From positions 105,802,812-105,866,811 of the forward strand of contig NW_026947486.1 of assembly GCF_034190915.1 (NCBI RefSeq): DNA of 64,000 bases, in the 5' to 3' direction. The stretch comes from Cavia porcellus (lineage: Eukaryota; Chordata; Mammalia; Rodentia; Caviidae). Position numbers and translations under genes: made by a program. Shown piece by piece: positions 47,682-58,645 of the stretch; position 1 is the stretch's first letter, and every line of letters begins with the position of its first letter. The notes under the pieces were generated by a model. That model saw nothing but the letters and a program-made list of their open reading frames with translations. It ran no database searches and was not told the origin of the DNA.

Positions 47682-47986
47682 ATCTGGAGGTAGGTTCTTT
47701 GGAGAGGGAGGTATCGAGAATTAAGTGAGATCATGACAGTGGGGCCCCTATGATGGCATTGTAGTGGCTTTATAGGAAGAGACTTGAGGAAAAGAGAATT
47801 GAGCTACTAGTTACTCTTCCTCTCCTGCCATGTTATGATGCAGCAAGAATCCTCTCATCAGATGCCAAATAGATGCTGGTAACATGCTCTCAGATATCTA
47901 AGACTGTAGAAATGTGAGCCAAATAAATCTCTATTCTTACCCAGTCTTGGGTATTCTGTTACAGCAACTGAAAATAGAATAAAATC
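47682..47986 (+). mobile_element. ERVL-MaLR LTR (MLT1/MST-like)
   Basis: ggaggtaggttctttggaga, gtggggcccctatgatggca, gaaatgtgagccaaataaat, ctctattcttacccagtctt and gggtattctgttacagcaac: a classic MaLR LTR 3' half. Non-coding. Confidence 0.85.
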
Positions 47987-47999
47987 ATCAACAAAAGTT

Positions 48000-48240
48000 T
48001 AAGAGTTTGTTATGTTTTTATAATGCTGGAAAATATATATAACCCACCCATTTAAAGAGAACAGTTCAGCATGTTCACAGACTAGGAAAAATATCACTAT
48101 CTAGTTTCAGGATATTTTATTTCCATAAAATAAAACTCACAGCCATTAGCACTCACTCCCCAACCTATCTATCCACATTCTATTCTTTCTCAATCACTAA
48201 TCCCTGGTCAGCCTAGTCTGGGCCTTTTTAATATGTAAAA
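48000..48240 (-). mobile_element. Old L1 3' UTR fragment
   Basis: tataacccacccatttaaag, agttcagcatgttcacagac and actccccaacctatctatcc: the reversed L1M-type 3' UTR. It is continued at 48585-49145 beyond an LTR insertion. Confidence 0.7.
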
Positions 48241-48583
48241 GTACAGCATCTATTATGGTTTATGTTCAGATCCCCCCTAAGGCTCATGCAATCATGGACA
48301 CAGCCAAATCTAGCATATGTTATGATTATTCATTGTCTAGTGCTTGGATTAGTGGTATGAGTGCTACACCCACCCAGGGGTGGAGCTAGCATACAGTGTA
48401 AGGGTGAGGGCTTTACTGTTTGCAGTGGCCATGAACAGCTGCTTCAGCCACTGTCATCCTGCCTTGGCGCCAATTAAATATGGAATGAAACTTTCAAAAC
48501 TGTAAGAAATAAACCTTTCCTTGCTTCACTTTGGGTGTCAGGTATTTTGTCTCAACAATGAGAAAAAAGTAACTAAGACAATC
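48241..48583 (+). mobile_element. ERVL-MaLR LTR inserted in L1
   Basis: tatggtttatgttcagatcc, ggctcatgcaatcatggaca, gaaataaacctttccttgct and taactaagac: a complete-looking MaLR LTR interrupting the L1 on its other strand. Confidence 0.75.
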
Positions 48584-48584
48584 T

Positions 48585-49145
48585 TTCGTATCTAATATTT
48601 TTTATTTAGTATGTCTTCAAATTTCAGCCATGTTGCATACCAGTACTTCATTCTTCTTTATGGACAACCAAATAATATTTCCTTGTATGAATATACCACA
48701 TTTTGTTTAATCCAACTGACAAATTGGTAGGTATCTAAATTGTGTCTGTCTTTAGGCAATTATGCATAATTCTCCTGTGAACATTTATATATGAATTTAT
48801 ACACTGACATATGATCTTATTTTTCTTGGGCATATTCCTAGAAGTGTAAATGCTAGGTCTTATGATGTAATTCTGTAATTTTGAGGAACTAGCAAACTGT
48901 TTTCCACAGCAGTTTTAGAATTTGACATCCCCACTCACATTTGAGAAGGTTCCAATTCTCCACACCTTCACTGACTAGTTATTTTCCATTTTTAATGGTC
49001 ACCCTCATGAATAACTTTGACTTGCATTTTCATCATAAATTAGAATGTTGAGTATCTTTTCATGTACTAACTTATTGGTCATGTTGCATATTTTTTTGGA
49101 GAAATACCTACTCAAATTCTTTTTTACTCTATTATATAATTTGTC
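48585..49145 (-). mobile_element. Old L1 3' end continued (3' UTR/ORF2)
   Basis: gaatataccacattttgttt, gggcatattcctagaagtgt, gttttccacagcagttttag and ttgagtatcttttcatgta: the reversed L1 ORF2 3' end. Confidence 0.88.
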
Positions 49146-49319
49146 CATACACATTATTTTGAAGTCCTCACAATGATACTTACTACCTGTGAAACTGTGG
49201 ATAAATGACTGAACTTTACTTATTTAGTTACTTCATCTACAATTTCAGAACAATAAAAGTATTCTATTGTAAGACTTTAGCTCAAAATCAGTCACAAAAT
49301 ACAAAAAGCATTGTAAAAT

Positions 49320-49925
49320 GATAAAAAACAAATTCATCAGAAATGTACAATTATTAATATATATACTCCCAATAGACTACCTAAATACATAAAATCAAAC
49401 ACAGAGCTAAAAGGAGAAACAGATAGCAATACAATAATAGTAAGAGACTTTAATATTCTATTTTAAATAATAGCTGGACTAACTAAACAGTATCAATAAC
49501 AAAACAGCCCACTTGAATACCACTAACCAAATGGACCTAACAGATACATAAAAAACATTCCATTTAATACCATCAGAAAACACATTCTTCTTAAGTTCAG
49601 ATTAAACATTCTTTAAGATAGATTACATTAGTCCAAAAATTAAGTCTTAACATATTTAAAAAGATGGATATCATCATACTAAGTATAATTTCATACCACA
49701 ATGGTATGAAAGAATAAATAAATAGAAGGAAAAGTGGAAAAGGCACAAATATGTACAAAATAAACATACTTGGAATAATCAACAAGTCAAAGAAATCAAA
49801 GGAAAAGATTTTAAGACAAAGAAAAATGAAAACACAACATTGTAAAACATGCAATTCAGTAAAAACAGTACAAAGCAGGAATCTTATGCCTACATTAAAG
49901 CAAAATAGAATATAAACAATTCTCA
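49320..49925 (+). mobile_element. Old L1 ORF2 endonuclease-region fragment
   Basis: ctcccaatagactacctaaa, gtaagagactttaatattct and gaaaacacattcttcttaag, then agattacattagtccaaa correspond to the C-terminal half of the endonuclease. The frame is heavily broken. Confidence 0.8.
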
Positions 49926-50029
49926 AAATTATATAAAAATTTTTAGACTCAAATGTATACTTTTGATTAATAGTACTCCAATTCTCCTTTGAAAAAATTG
50001 TTGTATGATTCTACAAATAAATGTAGAAG

Positions 50030-50470
50030 ATAGTCTGTTAACATCAATGTTTATAATACTGAGAAAAACTAAATTAAATATTACAAATATACATTAGGTA
50101 AAGAAAGTTAAACCACACAATATCCAAACATGGAGTACTATGTAACTATTACAAAATATGAGTAGCTCTGTAAGTACCAATTTGAAATATATGTTGTATT
50201 TTCATATAACATATATTAAAAGTTTAAAAACTAAATTGAAAAATACTATGCCCTGTAATGATTCCTACCATGTATAAAACAAAGACATAATGTATGAATG
50301 TGTGCATACGCTTACAGAGACATAAAAACCAATCAGAATCCTAGACAAAGAGTACAACAATGATTACTTAAGGAATAGGGCTGTAAATGTAAATGAAGGA
50401 TGCTAACTTTTTATACCTATTGTAATTTTAAATTTTTTAAACTTATGTAATACTCCTCCATTTAATAAAA
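50030..50470 (+). mobile_element. Old L1 3' remnant
   Basis: aaccacacaatatccaaaca, tggagtactatgtaactatt and acaaagagtacaacaatgat resemble old L1 3' regions. Confidence 0.5.
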
Positions 50471-50507
50471 AACTTTGATGACAAATTAGCAATTGTTTTA
50501 GATACTT

Positions 50508-50888
50508 TTCTTGTTGATGAGATAAAATACTCAACACCCAAATTTAAAGGAGGAAATGATTATTTAGCTCACAGTTTGTACAGTTTTCAATCTATATCAA
50601 CTGACTCGAATGGCATGGCAGACAACCATTGCAGAGGAGAAATAGTTCATGGTGGGCAGAAGGCAGCAAAACAAGCAAAGGATCTTAGCAGTGTTTTTCT
50701 GCCCCTTTTATCTTATCCAGGCTACCTACCCTTAGGGGAGGTGGCACTCACATCAATAATTCTCATGCCCTTGATTCCAGCATTGCACCATGAAATCAAT
50801 CAACACACTCTAGATTCAGCCACCTCTGAAAAAGCCCCATCTATGACTCCATGAGGCTCTGGAGCGATATCCAGACATAAGCAATAAC
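50508..50888 (-). mobile_element. ERVL-MaLR LTR remnant
   Basis: tttcttgttgatgagataaa, aggaaatgattatttagctc, atagttcatggtgggcagaa and ggtggcactcacatcaataa: the same family and layout as 36465-36808. Confidence 0.72.
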
Positions 50889-51192
50889 ATCAATTAATTA
50901 TTTTTAATCATATCTATCCTAGTTGCATGAAATGTAAATGCAAGAATAAAAGGGACAACCCTGGATGAAAAGAAATCACTTATATCAGTTTTATGATTAG
51001 ATAAAAACATGTCCAAATTTTCAATTACAAAGTCTCCTTCAGTTCCTATTTGGCTGAAACAACTCAAGTATTTTCATACGACCTAAGTAATTAAAATACA
51101 GCAATGCTGTATTTAAATAGCTGAAGACTGATTTGCCCACAGTAACTTTCAGAGTGATAGTAACATCTGAAACTAACTTTAATAATTAAATT

Positions 51193-51275
51193 TTTTTATC
51201 AGTACCGGGGATTGAACTCATGACTGTCTGCTTGCAAGGCAGGCACTTATGCCGCTGAGCTAAATCCCCAGCCCC
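51193..51275 (-). mobile_element. Young ID-type SINE
   Basis: tttttatcagtaccggggat, tgaactcatgactgtctgct and agctaaatccccagcccc. Flanked by taataattaaattt on both sides. Confidence 0.95.
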
Positions 51276-51581
51276 TAATAATTAAATTTAACAAAAGTCA
51301 CCAAGATACCAGATAAAAAACTCAACATTATAACACCACTGCCTATATCTATAAATATTTTTTCTGTTGTACTCTCATCTAACTTCTCTGTTCTACAAAA
51401 AATTTTGTTTTAAAAAAATTTTTAAAACTTCTATGTTTAAAATTTTCCCAGAAAGACAAGAAAAACAGTGTGTGGTGGTGGTAAGTATATCTTCAAAACA
51501 TATAATTGAAGTATTATATCTGTCTGCAAGTTTCCTAAATATCCATAACATTTAAATGATTCACTTTAAAAAATGGCAGGG

Positions 51582-51693
51582 GCCTGCCTAGGAATGTAGA
51601 CAAGTAGTAACAGCAAGTACTTTCTAGGAAGCATGAGGCCTTCATTCCAATCCTCAGCCCTAAGTTCAATCCTCAGTACTAAAAAATAATATT
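51582..51693 (+). mobile_element. ID-like SINE, diverged
   Basis: aatgtagacaagtagtaaca, then ccctaagttcaatcctcagt and actaaaaaataat. It is followed by a (CA)n microsatellite at 51697-51729. Confidence 0.6.
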
Positions 51694-51696
51694 CAC

Positions 51697-51729
51697 ACAT
51701 GCACACACACACACACACACACACACACG
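51697..51729 (+). repeat. (CA)n microsatellite
   Basis: Run of about 15 CA units after the preceding SINE. Confidence 0.92.
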
Positions 51730-52506
51730 CAAATTATGAAAGGAAAAAGTGATGCTTGAGCTTTCATAATCAGCGTTTTTAGCATATGATGATTTGCTGT
51801 GTCCAAAGCATCCCAAAACACATGATCTCATTATTTAAAGTCGTTGAGTATATCTGATGCAGCAATGTACATTAACTCATGTGACCAGAAATGTGTTGAT
51901 TTTCCAGAGAAACTGCCCTCCCAAGAATAGAAGAGCCACCTAGTAGGGCTTGTTTTGCGTTTCAATGTAGCTTTAGGTATTAGTTGCCAAATATAATTCT
52001 AGTTGTTTTACAGTGAAGCAGACCTCAAGTGCCCCAAGAGATAAAATAGCACAGATTTTTAAGATTTAAAATGTCCATAGCTTCTTGCTGCAAAGCTGAG
52101 TACGTGTTTGTAAATATGGCTTGTGATTTTTCTATCTGAAAAATTAAATGATATCATGACTGGAGATTACAGGTATACAGTTCTTATAAAAACTGACTGG
52201 CTTCATCAAAGAAAGCAGAAACAATGGTTGCAAGAGGTTAGAGGGAGAGGGAAATGATTAGGTACTGTAAAATGGGTAGAGTAGTGGTGGTGCACCTATG
52301 GCACTGGTGCCACAGCCAGCTGTTTGTTACCGTTAAAAGGTCTAAAAGCTGATATAGAGATTGGTTTTCAAAATGAAAGGAGTAACAGTGATGGATAGTA
52401 CTTGTTGCCTATCAGCATGAATGCACGTTAATGCCACATAATTAAAATGGCTAAGTTAGTCAATCTTATTGTGTCTATTTTACAACAAATAAAACTTATT
52501 TTTAAG
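51730..52506. other. Unassigned sequence
   Basis: No gene or repeat recognised. Confidence 0.5.
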
Positions 52507-52612
52507 ATGTGGTGACACAGTCCTATAATCCCAGCTACTCAGGAAGCTGAAACAAGAAGATCCAAGTGCAAGAGCAGCTTGGGCAACTTAGTGGGACCCT
52601 GACTCAAGATAT
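52507..52612 (+). mobile_element. B1 SINE
   Basis: gtggtgacacagtcctataa, tcccagctactcaggaagct and cttgggcaacttagtgggac. Confidence 0.85.
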
Positions 52613-52835
52613 TCTTTTTTTTATTTTAAAGAGAAAAAAAACACAAAATTTCAAAACAAAATAGAGTAACAGTAGTTAATACATTGTGTATTGTTATCTT
52701 CAAATTGTTACACAGAGTACAAGACATCAGCACTTAATTGTCTAAACAGTATCAACATGAATTTTTATTTTCAATGAACTAAGAGAAATTAGTAGTATAA
52801 CTTTCTTAACAGTATTGTGTGTGTGCCTATTTTAT

Positions 52836-52914
52836 TTTTTGTACCAGGGATTGAACTCATGACTGCGCATTTGCAAGGCAGACATTTATGCTGCTGAGCT
52901 AAATCCCAAGCCCC
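52836..52914 (-). mobile_element. ID-type SINE
   Basis: ttgtaccagggattgaactc, atgactgcgcatttgcaagg and gctgagctaaatcccaagcc. Confidence 0.9.
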
Positions 52915-52984
52915 AATATAATGCAAACCATCATGATTCTTTTTACTATTCTGAAAATCTAAATTGCTTTCTTAAGGGACATTT

Positions 52985-53067
52985 TTTCTTTGGAACTGGA
53001 GACTGAACTCATGACTGTGTGCTTGCAAGGAAAGCGCTTATGCTGCTGAACTAAATCCCCGGACCCT
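52985..53067 (-). mobile_element. ID-type SINE
   Basis: ggaactggagactgaactca, tgactgtgtgcttgcaagga and ctgaactaaatccccggacc. A GT-rich tract follows (53080-53118). Confidence 0.9.
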
Positions 53068-53237
53068 GTGCGTATGCACTGTGTGGGTGCGAGCGTGCAT
53101 GCGTGTATGTGTGTGTATTTTTTTTTCTTTTTTGCTGTTCTGTTCATTTCTCCATTCTCCCATCCCAGTTTCTCTTTCCTTTGAAGTTTCTTCCCACTTT
53201 ATAATATCAAGAAAAAAAATTTAAGAACTGGGAACAG

Positions 53238-53342
53238 GGGGCTGGGGATTTAGTTCAGCAGCATAAGCGCCTGCCTTGCAAGCAGGCAGTCGTGAGTTCG
53301 ATCCCTGGTACTGATAAAAACGAAAAAGACCAAAAAAAAAAA
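53238..53342 (+). mobile_element. Young ID-type SINE inserted in an older SINE
   Basis: ggggctggggatttagttca, gcagcataagcgcctgcctt, gcaagcaggcagtcgtgagt and tcgatccctggtactgataa. The imperfect direct repeat aagaactg(g/t)gaacag lies on both sides. It differs from the copy at 45529 at only about four positions in the tRNA-related part. Confidence 0.96.
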
Positions 53343-53344
53343 AA

Positions 53345-53421
53345 GAACTGTGAACAGCTAATGATAGAGCACTTTGCCTTACATGTATGAGGTCCTGGTT
53401 CAATTTTTAGTACTATCAAAA
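53345..53421 (+). mobile_element. Old ID-like SINE remnant
   Basis: ctaatgatagagcactttgc, atgtatgaggtcctggttca and atttttagtacta, the older element split by the young copy at 53238. Confidence 0.65.
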
Positions 53422-53574
53422 AAAGTAAACTGTTTCTAAAAAGCAAGTTGGCTTCAAAGATAATGCAGTGTAAGAGTTAGAATCCAACCAGTGACTCCTG
53501 AGCAAAGGAGTGCTATGAGTCCAATTCTATGAGGTCTACTAAGAATAAACAAGAATACAAAAGGAGTAGATTAC

Positions 53575-53815
53575 TTGAGTAAACTTCTTGATAGCCATGT
53601 GATTTGGGCAAATTATATAAACCTCTCTGAGATAATTTCTCCATGCTGCACATCAGAGGAACTGGATTTTTTTTTTTTTTTTGCCTTTTTCCTTTTTATC
53701 GGTACCAGGGATTGAACTCACGACTGCCTGCTTACAAGGCAGGCGCTTATGCCGCTGAGCTAAATCCCCAGCCCCAGGAACTGGAATTTTAAAAGCATTC
53801 AATAAACCTTAGGTA
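53575..53815 (+). mobile_element. MIR SINE split by a young ID copy
   Basis: gccatgtgatttgggcaaat, tataaacctctctgagataa and, after the SINE at 53666-53776, attcaataaacc. The minus-strand ID lies between the two halves. Confidence 0.6.
53666..53776 (-). mobile_element. Young ID-type SINE
   Basis: T16 tail, gcctttttcctttttatcgg, taccagggattgaactcacg and cgctgagctaaatccccagc. Target-site duplication aggaactgga on both sides. Confidence 0.96.
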
Positions 53816-54559
53816 TGATTAGCAACCACATCAATATAAAAAGTTGATTCTCTAAAACTGAAGAAAGATGCATTATTTCTGTTTTGGCAGAAGTGTAAGA
53901 GGTTATGTGAATATGTATGCCTGAATGCCAGTACTCACTACTGACTCCAGGTGTCTATGCCACAACTGACCAATTGTGAGGGTATACAAACCAAATTTTC
54001 TCAAGTTTCTTCTGAAAAGGTCTGAAGAATAATTCCAAGGAAGTTTTTCAAAAGCAGAACACTGTGCTCCAAACCAAACCTAGTCAATGACAATCTCTAT
54101 AGGTAAGGTTCATTGTGACCTTTCCTTTTTCATTCCCCAAACTTATCCTATAGTATGGTAAGAAAACTCTACAGCATACTGCTTTCCAGATAAAAACAGA
54201 CACAATGAGTATAAACTGAATGAGGATGGAAGGAAAGGGAAATGAAACTGATCTGGTTTTACAGTGAGGTTTCCTGATTCCTCTTATTTTGATTAGTTTT
54301 AATGGCAGATGGCAGATGGATATTGACATCTATTTCCATGACCAGCCAATTTTGACATCTGATTTCAATTTTCTTCCCACTCCTACCACCTCCTCTTCCC
54401 AATGCAAGCTCAGACCTTGATGGAGAATATATCAAACAAATTTAGGACTCAATCTTCTCTTATCATACTATTTTTGTTACACTTTAAATTCTACTGTGAA
54501 AATAAATACTAAATCAAATATTGTGTTCTCAGATTAAAATCACACAAATTTAGCTGTGA
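53816..54559. other. Unassigned sequence
   Basis: Nothing recognised; no exon-like segment. Confidence 0.5.
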
Positions 54560-54797
54560 ATGAGACCTAGGATCTAGGTAGTGACCTCAACAGGTATAAT
54601 TCCCTCCCAGCTCCTCCCTGAATTCTCTGCTTCCTGGCTGCCTCGATGAGAGCAGCTTTCCTCCTATATGCTCCTTTGCTATGCTACTTCTTGACAGTCA
54701 ACCAACCATGAACTAAAATGCAAGCTAAAATAAACCTCTTCTCTTTTAATCTACAGGCATTGGGTACTATGTACCGGAAAAAGTCACTAAGACAAGC
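54560..54797 (+). mobile_element. Solo ERVL-MaLR LTR
   Basis: tgcttcctggctgcctcgat, atgcaagctaaaataaacct, cattgggtactatgtaccgg and aaaaagtcactaagaca: an LTR 3' half ending in the typical 'cactaagaca'. Confidence 0.75.
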
Positions 54798-55473
54798 ACT
54801 TAGGACTTTAACAGGATACAGGGTAGTCTGGGGGAAAATAGTACCAACATACAATCTTGAATATCACCTTCTCCAAAAAAAAACTTACTAGAAAACTTAT
54901 TGATAAAGTATCAATAGAAAGAAAACGCCATTGCCACTTTATCAACAACAGCATTAAAAATAGTTGGTTTTTTCCCCAAGTGATTATTTATAACTGACCC
55001 AGAAAAGTCACTGTCTCCGGAAGGACCCTCCCAACCACACTGATAATTTTCAAGAGCCCTTTCTAAACAAAGCAATGCCAAAGGCAAAAAAGTACAGTTC
55101 AGCTCCTAATAAAGTAAATTTCCTTAGAACAAGAAGTCTACCAATCTGCATGTGATACATATTTGTAGCCTGAGTTACAAAGCAGGGATAATAGTAGAAC
55201 CTATTTGAAAGGACATTTCTCTGGGGTCCAAAGTTTGGGATTCTGTAAGTCCTGTGAACCTGTGTGTATTGCCAACTACCGGGCCTTTCCTATACTGTTC
55301 TTTCATTTTATTGTTTCTTTGACTGTTCATACTTGGATTTCTTCTTGCACCTCAAAAGAAATAGCAATTAATATTAATGACCGATGACCAAAAGATACAA
55401 TGTATCACCTTGTCAGGCACAAAGAAATCATTTCAGTTGATGACAATCCTTAAGGCATATGCAAAGCAATACA
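54798..55473. other. Unassigned sequence
   Basis: Nothing recognised. Confidence 0.5.
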
Positions 55474-55575
55474 ACTGGCAATATAGCCCAGTGGCACGGC
55501 ACCTACCTGGCAAGCACAAGATCCTCAGTTCAATTCTCAGTACCAAAATAATAATAATGATGATAATAATAATAT
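55474..55575 (+). mobile_element. ID-type SINE with (AAT)n tail
   Basis: ggcaatatagcccagtggca, acctggcaagcacaagatcc and cagttcaattctcagtacca, then an AAT-rich tail (55545-55575). Confidence 0.85.
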
Positions 55576-55894
55576 ATGTCATTAAGTAGAGACATGTCAG
55601 TATATGAGTAACCTCCATGTTTGTGGCTCACCAAGAGTTATGAACTGTCACCTGTTTGCCATAAATTATACATACTCAGTGTTGGGAGAGATGGACAGGA
55701 TGCAGTGGAGCAATTTAGGGAAGGAGAAATGAAGGCATTAAAGAACTGAGTAGAGTCCAGTGCAACATTTCCACAGATGGCCTCTGCTCCACATATGCCT
55801 TGTGCAAGTCCACTATTTGCTTCTGAGAACTATTATCCTTCTTAATAAGAAGCAACAGAACATTTTGTTAAAAAAAAAATCAAGGGGTTTACAT

Positions 55895-56095
55895 GTATAG
55901 TCAGGCTGCCTAGATGTGTACCCGAGCTCTACCTACTTATCTTCAGTATTTATGATCCTTTAAGCTTCACTTTTTGACTTGTAAAATGAAAATAGAAAAA
56001 TTATGACTAGAAGTCAGGAAGTAAAGCAGGATTTGGCACAGTGCCTGGAGTATACTGTTAGCGGACCCTCAATAATTGTTAGCTGTTATCACGGA
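55895..56095 (+). mobile_element. MIR SINE
   Basis: caggctgcctagatgtgtac, ttgacttgtaaaatgaaaat, ggcacagtgcctggagtata and ctcaataattgttagctgtt: forward MIR. Confidence 0.8.
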
Positions 56096-56754
56096 AACAA
56101 TAAATACGATGTATAGTCGGACTAGGGTAGAGAGGAAACTAGAACAAGAATGGACAAAGAAGTTATTGCCTCTAGAAACAAGAAGACAACAGTCAAGCTC
56201 AGAACAATGAAAGTGCAAGTGAGAAAGAGATAAACAATTTGAGAAATAGCTTGAGAGTTAACTTCCAGAAACTTCCAGGGCAACCCCAATAAGAAAAAGC
56301 TTATTTAGAACAGAAGACACAGGGAATGCCACTAAAAGGGAAGAAAGGCTATAGAAGGTAAGCAGTACTAGCTGACCTGCAAATCTCAAGGGGTAGGGAA
56401 TGCGTCATGCACTTGTATTTTCACATGTCTGGAACTTTCTTCAGTTAAACCTAAATAAGAATTATAACAAGTTTGAAGATGAGACAGGTCGATGAAAAAA
56501 AGAAAAAAAGGCAGTCCATACCAGGTTAGAGCACAGTGGAGTAACGCAAAACTGAATTGTCCGCACTGGTGAGAAAACATGTATATCAACAACCGTATGT
56601 GTTACATTAATTATGGGCCCTGGCAGCTGAGGTCCTTAGAATGTCACCTGCTTTACCACAGAAGAGACACTGGAGGAATGCATGAGTGAGTAACTGACAA
56701 TACTCAACATTTTAGGATTTCTACCTCAGAAGCCTGCTTCTACTACATAATAAC
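56096..56754. other. Unassigned sequence
   Basis: Nothing recognised. Confidence 0.5.
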
Positions 56755-56905
56755 AAAACCTGGCTACCACTTATTAAGTACTTCTTCTGTGCAAGGCACA
56801 ATGGAAGCTCTCAGCAAGCATTCTCTGAATCCCCACAGCACGCTCACAGGATAGGTACTGTTTTCATCTCCACATTACAATTGAAGAGACTTGCCTCCCT
56901 TCAAA
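56755..56905 (-). mobile_element. MIR SINE
   Basis: cttattaagtacttcttctg, tgcaaggcacaatggaagct and aatccccacagcacgctcac: reversed MIR. Confidence 0.75.
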
Positions 56906-57393
56906 TGGGAATTAGGGGACGATTGCTTCAGACAGACACAGGCCTGGGCAAAAAGGAGCAAGCGCCTCCTACGTGGTCCAATTCAGGGGATTATAGTAAA
57001 ACATTTCATAATGATCAGGGGCCAAAAGTGTGGCTGATAAAGAAAATATGATTCTCAGGCTTTATCTACAGCATGTTTATCTCCTGTGGCAATATGTGCC
57101 AGTGGTAGTCAGCTGGCAGTGATACCAAGATTTAGGATCCTGGCCAGCTCTGTGCCTTTCCATCAAAATATGACCAATATCTGGCAGAGTTAGCAAATGT
57201 CAAGATGAATGGGTCTTCTCTAATTCATATGTTACAAACTGGATTGTGAAAGTTAGTCAAATTCCATTAGAGAATTACAGTTCAGATGCTCTGAACACAA
57301 AATACGTATGACCCATTAGCCAAGGCTCTTAAAATTTCCTTGCTCTATGGAAATTTCTATTGTAGTAGTAGTTCTGGCATAAGATTTGATCTT

Positions 57394-57556
57394 TTGTTTT
57401 GTTTTGTTTTTGTTTTGGGGGAAAGGATTTTGCTACACATTTCTGACTGGCCTTGAACTCACTATATAGTCTAGGCTGGGCTCAGACTCCAGTGATCCTC
57501 CTGCCTCAACCTCTCAAGTGCTGAGATTACAGGCATGTACCACCACACCCTGGCAG
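57394..57556 (-). mobile_element. B1 SINE
   Basis: (TTTTG)n tail, ctggccttgaactcactata, gatcctcctgcctcaacctc and gagattacaggcatgtacca. Confidence 0.9.
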
Positions 57557-57889
57557 AAATTTGATCTTTATCACACTTCTTGGCAACAGTAAAATTCCAT
57601 TTCCATCAATTCTGTTTCCTCTCAGGAAAGAAGTATCTCAGGAAATACTCAAACATTGTTCTCATCAAAGTTCTCAAACATGAATCATCTTCAACAGCCA
57701 GGAAAACACTCCTTTCCCCCCACTGTTTTACATCATAATGTACTTTCCTCAAAATGACAGCTTTTGGGCAAGATATATTGGGGGGCAAATATCATAACCA
57801 CAGAGAAAAATCATTCAATTTTCTTACCCTAAAGTTTTTTTCAAGCAACTCATTCTGCCTCAAGGACCTTCTCCCCAGAGCTCCATATG

Positions 57890-57990
57890 TTCCACCAATG
57901 CATTCTTTCAACAAGTATTTCTTGAGCATCTATCAGAAGTTTAGATATAATGTAATGAGTGGTAGATATACAAATTCTAAAAATGTATCA
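57890..57990 (-). mobile_element. L2 LINE 3' remnant
   Basis: cattctttcaacaagtattt and cttgagcatctatcagaa: the reversed L2 3' terminus. Confidence 0.5.
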
Positions 57991-58379
57991 GGGCTCTGTC
58001 AGGCAAAGATTACGAGTAGTCACTGTAGGTGGTGGGATCATCATAGACATTCTGAGACTTTTCTTCAAGGAAATGTTTCCCAAAAGAAAAAGCATTTAAA
58101 GCTGGCTGTTTAAGGACATGCAGGAGAAATTAAATGGAAGGAAAAAAGGCACTATGGCAACAAAGAAAAGGCAACTTAAGGTCGCCAACTCCAAGGAGCA
58201 CAACTGACCAGGATCGTATCTGCCTCAGAAATTCATCCTCAGGTTTTATGAAATCATACCTTCAGTGTAGTGCTCCCAGCCAATGACTGAGCACAGCACA
58301 GGTGCCTCAGGCCATCCCAGTGTGATCATAAAGTCTGATGTATCAACTTTACTGAATTAAGAAACGCATAGCACATTAC

Positions 58380-58645
58380 TAAAGCACACTACAGGCTCAG
58401 TCTGGGTGGCTCACATAGGTGTGATGTTGGCTAGCATATATGGCACCTCACCTACTTTTCCCTGCTCTGCATCCCAGTTGTCACAAACTAATCAGTTGTG
58501 CTCTACCACACCCTCCTACAAAGATGTTTCTGCTTTGGAGCCTGCTAAGCATATAATGAACCTCCTGAAACATAACTAAAACCTTTCTTCCTTTAAATTA
58601 TGGGTACCGGCTATTATGTCCAGAAAGGGGAAAGCTGACTAATTA
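58380..58645 (+). mobile_element. ERVL-MaLR 5' LTR
   Basis: ctctgcatcccagttgtcac, cttcctttaaattatgggta and ccggctattatgtccagaaa, followed directly by a MaLR-type internal region. The 5' edge is uncertain. Confidence 0.7.
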
